Positions 1 to 5,263 of a stretch of DNA of 8,017 bases are shown piece after piece; positions within the stretch are counted from its first letter, which is position 1, and each line of letters begins with the position of its first letter. Both the position numbers and the translations under genes were made by a program. The DNA comes from Fibrobacter sp. UBA4373 (GTDB lineage Bacteria; Fibrobacterota; Fibrobacteria; Fibrobacterales; Fibrobacteraceae). The stretch is taken from NCBI GenBank assembly GCA_002390045.1, contig DGSB01000072.1, positions 1 to 8,017 on the forward strand, given 5' to 3'. The notes beneath the pieces were generated by a model, which searched no databases, had not been told where the DNA came from, and saw only the letters and a program-made list of their open reading frames with translations.

Positions 1-528
1 TCGGTTCAAATGATGGCGCATTATTACCACCCTTATCGAAATCCCGAAGAGGACAAGGATTACCGTCACCGCGGAATGATGCATTTTTCGGACGAACTTC
101 AAAAGGCGGGCTTCGATGTGCATTTTGCGGGCGTGAATTACGCAAACGATCTTTGCCCGAATTTGGAACTCAAAGAAGACGTTCTGCTGTATGCAAGGTA
201 TCATCAGTTGGATGCACTTGTCCTTGTCAGCACGCAAGGGCAGTTCGCTTCGCTTGTGCAGTCGCTTTCGACGCTCGGAATCCAGACGCTTTTATTGGGC
301 TGGAACTTCGTTTATCACAACAAGGACCGTGAAGTTCACTGGCATACGGATCAGGACCTGAAACGTTCTGCCACGTATTACGTTCCCATGGAGCTGATCA
401 TGAAAAAAGCCAACACGGATGTGTTGGCTCAAGAACTCTTTCTATCTCACAGGGCGAAGTTTAAAGCTTATCGCGGAGCTTCTTCTGATTTTCGGAGAGG
501 AACGTCCATGTTACCTTTCCGCCAATGA
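1..528 (+). CDS. NYN-domain (PIN-like/LabA-type) protein, 5' truncated
   Basis: The frame is already open at base 1, so the N-terminus, including the first metal-binding Asp expected of the fold, lies outside the window; the ATG at 10 is probably internal. The visible part resembles the C-terminal half of an NYN/DUF88 domain. A KEDV segment (residue 56 counting from the ATG at 10) is followed by an alternating hydrophobic strand DALVLVS, a helix, and a second strand TLLLGWNF. NYN proteins are PIN-like and many are Mg-dependent RNases. In most members the strand ends in an SGDxDF-like motif carrying acidic residues. Here it reads STQGQF (74-79), so the active site may be degenerate. The last 68 bp overlap the end of the convergent barrel-protein gene, and the reading frame runs through that gene's terminator, so the C-terminal tail may be a late extension. 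Family assignment is by motif shape only. Confidence 0.6.
   Translation, partial: SVQMMAHYYHPYRNPEEDKDYRHRGMMHFSDELQKAGFDVHFAGVNYANDLCPNLELKEDVLLYARYHQLDALVLVSTQGQFASLVQSLSTLGIQTLLLGWNFVYHNKDREVHWHTDQDLKRSATYYVPMELIMKKANTDVLAQELFLSHRAKFKAYRGASSDFRRGTSMLPFRQ
403..429 (-). terminator. Intrinsic terminator of the barrel-protein gene, inside the NYN coding sequence
   Basis: On the minus strand a 9-bp perfect stem (AGCCAACAC with GTGTTGGCT, plus-strand positions 408-416 and 421-429) closes a 4-nt loop. It is followed by a run of six U (plus-strand A at 403-408, the outermost A also closing the stem). It lies 32 nt past the stop codon of the leftward barrel-protein gene, which is the normal place for a rho-independent terminator. 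The same bases encode KANTDVLA in the NYN gene, so the element serves two roles. Confidence 0.75.
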
Positions 529-1297
529 ACCATGTGTCGCCGTTGTTGTCCGGATCGCCGAATTTATAGCCTTCGACATCGAATTCGTTGAAACGGATGA
601 TGCGGTAGCCGCCATAGGCGCCGAGCGAGAACGGACCGAAGGAGAAGCGCAATTCAAGCTCGCTGTTGAATGTCGGGGAAAAAACGCTGTAGTAGCGGTT
701 GCGAATGTCCACGTATTCCTTGTCTTCGGTGATGAATGTGTAATTCGAGCCGAAGTGAATGTTCAGCAAGTTGAAACCGATACCGACGGAAGGAATCAGG
801 TTGATAACGGAATTTTCGCCGAAGAGCTTCCAGCCGAACATCCAGTCGATGCCGTAAGAGAACCACTTGACGTCGTAAAGGTCCATTTCCGCGCTGTTCT
901 TGGAAGCGGGCTTTTCGGAAACCTGAGTCGGCATGAAGTTGATGTCGAACCAGGTGAGGAACTGATGATACTGGGCGCCGACCGCTACATGCAGGCCGAG
1001 GTAGTAATCGTTAAAATGTTCGTATTTGGAAATCTGGTCGTCGGCGACGGCAACCTGGGTGGTGTCTCCGGTTTCTTCGTCGATGGTTTCGACCATGTAG
1101 CCTTTTTGGCTAAAGAGAACGCGGTTCAGGTAATTTGCATAGGCGCTGCGCATGCCGCGGTAGTCGGCTCCGAGAGAAATGAATCCGCGGATGTCGTGCT
1201 TTTCGTAAAAACCTTCTTCAGGTTCTGCGAATGCGGAAGTCGTTACTGCGCAAAGACTTGCGACGAAAAGAAAAATGGAAAGTGTTCTGTTTTTCAT
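461..1297 (-). CDS. Secreted outer-membrane beta-barrel protein (hypothetical)
   Basis: The product has 278 residues. It begins with a classical type I signal peptide: MKNR, a hydrophobic core, then SAFA before EPEEGF, with predicted cleavage after Ala24. The residue before the core Cys is Leu, so there is no lipobox. The mature part has alternating aromatic/hydrophobic strands with Gly turns (FSLGAYGGYRII, WFIGGKVTWTF) typical of a small outer-membrane barrel. It ends in a strand finishing with Phe, plus a 12-residue charged tail. I chose the ATG at 1297 because the signal peptide starts there; the frame is open upstream to a GTG at 1327, which would put ten extra residues before the signal. 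No clear Shine-Dalgarno is visible. It is transcribed divergently from the substrate-binding protein gene and has an intrinsic terminator just downstream. I cannot name its function; a structural porin-like or OmpW/OmpA-barrel-like role is a guess. Confidence 0.75.
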   Translation of the reverse strand: MKNRTLSIFLFVASLCAVTTSAFAEPEEGFYEKHDIRGFISLGADYRGMRSAYANYLNRVLFSQKGYMVETIDEETGDTTQVAVADDQISKYEHFNDYYLGLHVAVGAQYHQFLTWFDINFMPTQVSEKPASKNSAEMDLYDVKWFSYGIDWMFGWKLFGENSVINLIPSVGIGFNLLNIHFGSNYTFITEDKEYVDIRNRYYSVFSPTFNSELELRFSFGPFSLGAYGGYRIIRFNEFDVEGYKFGDPDNNGDTWFIGGKVTWTFLSENQKKLRDKL

Positions 1298-1337
1298 AAT
1301 ATTAAAATAGCTTAAAAATCCATTCACGAACGGGGAC

Positions 1338-1430
1338 GCTATAAAATTCCGCGAGAAAAGTCAAAATCTTGTGGTCTTTTGACGGGTGAATTTGCTCTTT
1401 TGACGAATTTTTACGCCATTTTTTTATGTT
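1338..1430. promoter_or_regulatory. Divergent promoter region with three TTTTGAC boxes
   Basis: The 139-bp gap between the divergent barrel-protein and substrate-binding-protein genes has GTCAAAA at 1360-1366 and TTTTGAC at 1377-1383 and 1398-1404. The first two form an inverted repeat with a 10-bp spacer. The last two belong to a 10-bp direct repeat (TCTTTTGACG at 1375-1384 and 1396-1405), exactly 21 bp apart. Leftward, TTGACT (complement of 1359-1364) and TATAGC (complement of 1338-1343) could be -35/-10 with a short 15-bp spacer. Rightward, TTGACG (1400-1405) and TATGTT (1425-1430) could be -35/-10 with a long 19-bp spacer. The boxes could simply be promoter -35 elements or sites for a regulator. 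All assignments are inferences from base patterns. Confidence 0.35.
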
Positions 1431-1436
1431 TGGGGT

Positions 1437-2624
1437 GTGAAAAAGAAAAATTTGCTTCTCATTTTGGTCCTTCTGCTCTCCGCCGGAATCTTTTACCTGT
1501 TCTTTACCCGGTTGAATCTTCCGGCACCGGTCGTTCCCAAAGCGGGGGAATCTTGCGAGGAAGTTCCCGACAAGACTCTTTCCCATGCGGTGAATTTTGG
1601 CGTGTCCCGTTGTGGCGGTTTTCGCGTTGTCTGGGTCAAAAACGGGATGGCGGAGCCGCTCCGCTGGGTTCTAAGGGATTCCCTTTCTCCGGAAATCCTT
1701 CCGGAAAATCTGCTGGCATACCCGATGCTCAAGGTTCCCGCTCAAAGAATTGCCATTTTCTCTTCGACGTATCTTGGATTTTTGACGGCTCTCGGCGTAG
1801 AAGACCGCGTGGCTGTCATCGATGCGAAAAAGTATGTCGCAAATCCGGAATTTTACGCGCGCATCGACTCCTTGAAAATCAAGGAAGTCGGGGAAGGAAT
1901 GGAACTTTCTCCGGAAGCCGTTTATGAAGCACGTCCGGATATGATTTTTGCGTTTTCGATGGGGGCTTCGATTCATGACGTTTTCCCGAAACTCGCTCGA
2001 TTAAAAATGCCTGTCGTCCTCACTTCGGAGTGGACGGAAAACAATCCGCTGGCCAAGGCGGAATGGCTTAAGTTCTTTGGAATTCTGGTGGGGAAGGAAG
2101 CGCTTGCCGATTCGATTTTTGAGGAAAAGGCTGTGCGTTACCAAAAGGTCCGGGATGAAATCGATTCCCTGCTAAAGACCGAAAAACGTCCCGTGGTGCT
2201 TACCGGAACTCCCTCTTCGGGAACGTGGTTTGCATCTCCGGGAAAAAGCTTTATGGCGAACCTGATCCGCGATGCCGGCGGGCGTTACCTGTGGGAAGAC
2301 GACACTTCGACGGCTTCTTTTTCGATGCCTTTTGAAAAGGCTTATGCCGATGCTCAGCGGGCAGAGGTTTGGATTAATCCGGGTGCGGCAAAGGATCTTC
2401 CGGAAATTCTTGACCGAGACCCCCGAGTGGAACGTTTGCCTCTGTGGAAAACAGGCGAAATTTACGAGTATGATCTGCGAAAGGGACCCGAAGGCGGGAT
2501 CGATTTTTACGAAAGCGCTGTCGTAAAACCGGATTCTCTATTGTTAGACGTGGCGAAAATGCTTCATCCGGCTTATTTTAAAAGTATCGTTTCCAAATGG
2601 TATCGTAAACTTTCTAATATTTAG
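1437..2624 (+). CDS. Membrane-anchored ABC-type substrate-binding protein (iron-siderophore/B12 class)
   Basis: The product has 395 residues. The N-terminus is MKKK followed by about 20 hydrophobic residues (5-24) with no lipobox and no obvious cleavage site, so it probably stays anchored in the inner membrane facing the periplasm. From about residue 104 it follows the class III periplasmic-binding-protein plan (BtuF/FepB/FhuD, Peripla_BP_2): RIAIFSSTYLGFLTALGVEDRV, then LSPEAVYEARPDMIFAF, a helical linker (about 205-250), a second lobe starting RPVVLTG, and WINPGAAKDL in the usual late position. These proteins deliver ferric siderophores, heme or cobalamin to an ABC permease. No permease or ATPase gene is present here, so the ligand is unknown. 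The start is GTG, chosen because the anchor requires it and the next Met is residue 71. There is no convincing Shine-Dalgarno; GGGG lies only one base upstream. It is first of three rightward genes. Confidence 0.8.
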   Translation: MKKKNLLLILVLLLSAGIFYLFFTRLNLPAPVVPKAGESCEEVPDKTLSHAVNFGVSRCGGFRVVWVKNGMAEPLRWVLRDSLSPEILPENLLAYPMLKVPAQRIAIFSSTYLGFLTALGVEDRVAVIDAKKYVANPEFYARIDSLKIKEVGEGMELSPEAVYEARPDMIFAFSMGASIHDVFPKLARLKMPVVLTSEWTENNPLAKAEWLKFFGILVGKEALADSIFEEKAVRYQKVRDEIDSLLKTEKRPVVLTGTPSSGTWFASPGKSFMANLIRDAGGRYLWEDDTSTASFSMPFEKAYADAQRAEVWINPGAAKDLPEILDRDPRVERLPLWKTGEIYEYDLRKGPEGGIDFYESAVVKPDSLLLDVAKMLHPAYFKSIVSKWYRKLSNI

Positions 2625-2629
2625 GTGAT

Positions 2630-3430
2630 ATGACGGTTCATTCTAGCATTGGCGATTGGATTTCGGCTTCTTACGAAAGAGAAGTGCCTTTTCTTCAGCA
2701 GATTCCGCGTGAATCCGCAGATTTCTTTTTGCTGAATTCCGAAATCCGTGAATATGAAGCTGGCGATGTAATTATTACCGGTGACCGCGAGGGAGAATCG
2801 TTCTGTGTGCTGCAAAGCGGCCGTGCGCAGATTTGCGGCAAAACGCTTGCCGATGGTCGTTGCAATTCCTTGGGCTGGTTAGATGCCGGAGCATGCTTTG
2901 GCGAAATGTCCATTCTTTGCAATGAAAAGACGAGCAATACCGTCATCGCCTTGGAAGATTGCACGGTGCTGCATCTTTCTCGGGAATCGTTTATCAAGTT
3001 CCTTGAAAAGAATCCGAGCATTATGGTTTGCCTGTATAAGATTGCGGCGGACCGTCTTCGCGTCAAGAACCAGGCCCTCGATGAATTCGAAAGCCTTTCG
3101 CTTCTCGCGAGTGCAAAGGTGCTCCCGTTTATTGACTTTGCGCAAACGCTTGAAAAAAGCCATGTGACAGGAACGGTTCTTTTTGAATGCAACGGAGCTA
3201 CGGGATTTATCGCTTTCAAGGAAGGCCGCATTTGCTGCGCCAAGAGTGGGCGCCTGACGGGGCCGGACGCTCTGGAACTCATGCTCTCTTGGAGCGACGA
3301 TACGCTTTTCAAGTTGGACACTCACCTGATGCCCGATACGATCAACATCAGTCAGCAGTCCGATACAACCAGTTTAATTTTGGACGCTTTGAGAAATATT
3401 GACGAGAAGCAGTCCCAGCAAAAGAATTAA
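2630..3430 (+). CDS. Cyclic-nucleotide-binding-fold protein with C-terminal DUF4388
   Basis: The product has 266 residues with two recognisable parts. Residues about 20-140 form a cNMP-binding beta-roll: EYEAGDVIITGDREGESFCVL, a Gly-rich turn, then GACFGEMSIL (88-96), the start of the phosphate-binding cassette, followed by a helical pair. The conserved Arg of the cassette (RxAxV in CRP/PKA) is replaced; the matching stretch reads TSNTV (101-105), so cyclic-nucleotide binding is doubtful. Residues about 178-230 match DUF4388: TGTVLFECNGATGFIAFKEGRICCA, then GPDALELMLSW. There is no helix-turn-helix, so this is not a CRP-type DNA-binding regulator. DUF4388 occurs in signalling proteins of several Gram-negative phyla. 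The ATG lies 5 bp after the upstream stop, with AGGTGA overlapping that stop as a weak ribosome site, which suggests coupled translation. Next, 23 bp on, is purM. It is cytoplasmic, with no signal or TM segment. Confidence 0.8.
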   Translation: MTVHSSIGDWISASYEREVPFLQQIPRESADFFLLNSEIREYEAGDVIITGDREGESFCVLQSGRAQICGKTLADGRCNSLGWLDAGACFGEMSILCNEKTSNTVIALEDCTVLHLSRESFIKFLEKNPSIMVCLYKIAADRLRVKNQALDEFESLSLLASAKVLPFIDFAQTLEKSHVTGTVLFECNGATGFIAFKEGRICCAKSGRLTGPDALELMLSWSDDTLFKLDTHLMPDTINISQQSDTTSLILDALRNIDEKQSQQKN

Positions 3431-3453
3431 TTCAACCAAAGGAAAAAAATCGT

Positions 3454-4479
3454 ATGAATTATGCAGACGCAGGTGTTTCCCTTTCTCGTGCAGACGAGGC
3501 AATGGTCGGCGTGAAAAAGTCCGTCCGCTCCACGTTCAACCAGGGTGTTCTTGGCGACGTCGGTAACTTCGGCGGCCTCTTCACTCTGAAGCATCTTGGT
3601 CTCAAGGACCCTGTCCTTGTGAGCTCTGTGGACGGTGTCGGTACAAAGCTCAAGGTCGACATTGAAATGAACACGCCGACTCTCCCGGGTCAGGACATTG
3701 TGAACCACTGCTGCAACGACATTCTCGTTCAGGGTGCGCGTCCGCTTTTCTTCCTTGATTACGTTGCCATGGGCGCTCTCGATCCGCAGGTCATGACTGG
3801 CATTGTGGAAGGTATGGCCAAGGCTTGCCGTGAAAACGACATGGTCTTGATCGGCGGCGAAACCGCTGAAATGCCGGGCATGTACACGGTCGGCGATTAC
3901 GATATTTCCGGTACGATCGTCGGTGTCGTCGAACGCGAAAACATCATTGACGGTTCCCGCATTCATCCGGGTACAAAGATTCTCGGCCTTCCGTCTACCG
4001 GTCTGCACACGAACGGCTATTCCCTGGCCCGTAAGGCTCTCTTCGAAGTGGCCGGCTACAAGGTGGATTCCCGCGTGGAAGGTCTCGACAAGACGATCGG
4101 TGAAGCTCTCACGGTTCCGCACCGCAGCTACTACAAGAGCTTGATCGACCTCACCAATGCAAAGAAGATCGACGGTCTCGTGCATGTGACGGGTTCGGGC
4201 TTCCAGGGCAACATTCCGCGTATCCTCCCGGACAACGTGGACGTCGTGATCGATCGTACCTCTTGGAAGGTTCCGAAGATCTTCCAGCTCATCCAGGAAG
4301 CTGGCTCTGTCGAAAAGGACGAAATGTACAGCACGTTCAACATGGGTATCGGTATGCTCGTGTTCGTAGACGATGCGAACATGGCCGATGTCGAAGCTCA
4401 CCTCAAGGCGAAGAATGAACCGTTCTACCATGTAGGCGAAGTGGTTGCCGGTTCCAAGAAGGTTCTCTTCCGCGACTAA
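3454..4479 (+). CDS. purM: Phosphoribosylformylglycinamidine cyclo-ligase (AIR synthetase)
   Basis: The product has 341 residues, the usual length for PurM. It catalyses the ATP-dependent closure of FGAM to 5-aminoimidazole ribonucleotide, the fifth step of de novo purine synthesis, in the cytosol. Recognisable family motifs include the N-terminal NYADAGVS, SVDGVGTKLK (58-67, ATP/substrate loop), NHCCNDILVQGARPLFFLDY (84-103), GGETAEMPGMY (134-144) and GLHTNGYSLAR (183-193). The later His-x-Thr-Gly-Gly-Gly motif is present as HVTGSG, a conservative change. The start ATG has AAAGGA ten bases upstream (3438-3443). Third-position bases are strongly biased and codon use looks like that of a well-expressed gene. 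This makes long antisense frames that are not genes. It is last in the rightward cluster and is followed by a strong terminator. It may share the upstream transcript; a weak internal promoter is also conceivable. Confidence 0.97.
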   Translation: MNYADAGVSLSRADEAMVGVKKSVRSTFNQGVLGDVGNFGGLFTLKHLGLKDPVLVSSVDGVGTKLKVDIEMNTPTLPGQDIVNHCCNDILVQGARPLFFLDYVAMGALDPQVMTGIVEGMAKACRENDMVLIGGETAEMPGMYTVGDYDISGTIVGVVERENIIDGSRIHPGTKILGLPSTGLHTNGYSLARKALFEVAGYKVDSRVEGLDKTIGEALTVPHRSYYKSLIDLTNAKKIDGLVHVTGSGFQGNIPRILPDNVDVVIDRTSWKVPKIFQLIQEAGSVEKDEMYSTFNMGIGMLVFVDDANMADVEAHLKAKNEPFYHVGEVVAGSKKVLFRD

Positions 4480-4497
4480 TTTCGAGATTTCGAAAGC

Positions 4498-4522
4498 TTA
4501 TAAGAAAGGCTCCCGTTTCGGG
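4498..4522 (+). repeat. Left copy of 25-bp direct repeat bracketing the accessory segment
   Basis: The sequence from TTATAAGAAAGG through the left terminator arm, loop and CGGG is identical, same orientation, to 7993-8017. The two bases before it differ between the copies (GC here, CG there), so 4498 is a real left boundary. The right boundary cannot be set because the second copy is cut by the window end. Confidence 0.9.
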
Positions 4523-4531
4523 AGCCTTTTC
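4505..4531. terminator. Bidirectional intrinsic terminator after purM
   Basis: An 11-bp perfect stem (4505-4515 with 4519-4529, core GGCTCCCG/CGGGAGCC) closes a TTT loop and is followed by TTTTCTGTTTG on the plus strand. On the minus strand the same hairpin is followed by a U-rich stretch (UUUCUU). It lies 25 bp after the purM stop and 18 bp past the stop of the convergent lipoprotein gene, so it can serve both. Its left half is repeated at the right edge of the window. Confidence 0.9.
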
Positions 4532-4548
4532 TGTTTGTGCTTAGTCGG

Positions 4549-5205
4549 TTAATCGTTGCGTTTGATTTCTGAATTACTAACAGGGGTGCTCAATGTTTCG
4601 GAATCATTAATGTTTTGCTTTTTCTTAAGCATTGCGTCTCGATATTTTATTCTCGCATTCTGAATTCTGCGTTGCTCTTGAATTCTCTTTTCTTTCTCTT
4701 CTGCAGTTAATTCTGTGGGAGATTGCGTTGACACTTGGATGGATGAATCTTGTTCGGCTTTAGCCGTGTCGAGAGGACTATTTTCTGCTTGAGGAATGAT
4801 AGAAGCGGGGCTTGATGACTCCTGTTGCTGAATGTTAGATTTTAGAGAATCTGCTTTGCTTTGGGTTGGGATAGAATCTTTTTGAAGATTAGATTTGTAT
4901 CTGATTCCGATGCCTGTAAATTTGCAAGTGGATTCTTTTTGCAACATGAAAATGCTGAATTTTTTCTCGTAGACTTGCTCGCTAATAGACACATTAATGA
5001 TTTCATCGTATTCGGGAAATTGTTCAAAAAAATCAACGACAGGGCAGCCTTCAGGGTACGCGTGAGTCCATGTAACTTTTGACTGAATGACTTCATATTG
5101 GTCGGTATGAATGAGTGTGGTCTCGCCGAATTCATTTGCATAACGCGTTGATGCACAACTGGTGAGTAAAAATCCTAGTGTAAGCCATTTGATGTATGCT
5201 TTCAT
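4549..5205 (-). CDS. Small lipoprotein, unknown function
   Basis: The product has 218 residues. A short signal MKAYIKWLTLGFLLTSC has a good lipobox (LTSC, lipidated Cys17), so it should be exported and membrane-tethered. A compact segment follows (about 20-105) with two further Cys (54 and 94) that could form a disulfide. Residues about 106-165 are a Ser/Gln/Pro-rich low-complexity linker. About 167-197 is a highly charged helix (TAEEKEKRIQEQRRIQNARIKYRD), probably a coiled coil, then a polar tail. I chose the ATG at 5205 because a strong AAGGAGG (complement of 5210-5216) lies just upstream and the lipobox fits; the frame is open to a TTG at 5229. It lies 58 bp downstream of the R-M gene on the same strand, so it may be read from the same transcript. 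I do not recognise a family. By eye it is A+T rich compared with purM, like the R-M gene. Confidence 0.75.
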   Translation of the reverse strand: MKAYIKWLTLGFLLTSCASTRYANEFGETTLIHTDQYEVIQSKVTWTHAYPEGCPVVDFFEQFPEYDEIINVSISEQVYEKKFSIFMLQKESTCKFTGIGIRYKSNLQKDSIPTQSKADSLKSNIQQQESSSPASIIPQAENSPLDTAKAEQDSSIQVSTQSPTELTAEEKEKRIQEQRRIQNARIKYRDAMLKKKQNINDSETLSTPVSNSEIKRND

Positions 5206-5263
5206 ACGTCCTCCTTGTATTTTAAACAATAGAATTTATTAATGACAAAAAATGGCAATGGAG

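Noticed and set aside
419..1315. 298-codon open frame on the plus strand across the barrel-protein gene
   Set aside because: The minus frame has a signal peptide, barrel strands and a terminator; the plus frame has none of these and is a shadow.
3399..3427. Possible purM promoter TTGACG - 17 bp - AAGAAT
   Set aside because: The -10 matches only 4 of 6 bases and it lies inside the upstream coding sequence; not strong enough to list as a feature.
3427..4431. 334-codon open frame on the minus strand across purM
   Set aside because: It is a mirror of the strongly biased purM codons; it has no recognisable domain and its translation is rich in His, Arg and Val runs typical of antisense shadows.
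5219..5248. Near-consensus promoter TTGTCA - 18 bp - TAAAAT upstream of the lipoprotein
   Set aside because: Its start point would fall inside the Shine-Dalgarno sequence, leaving no ribosome site on the transcript; chance matches are common in such A+T-rich DNA.
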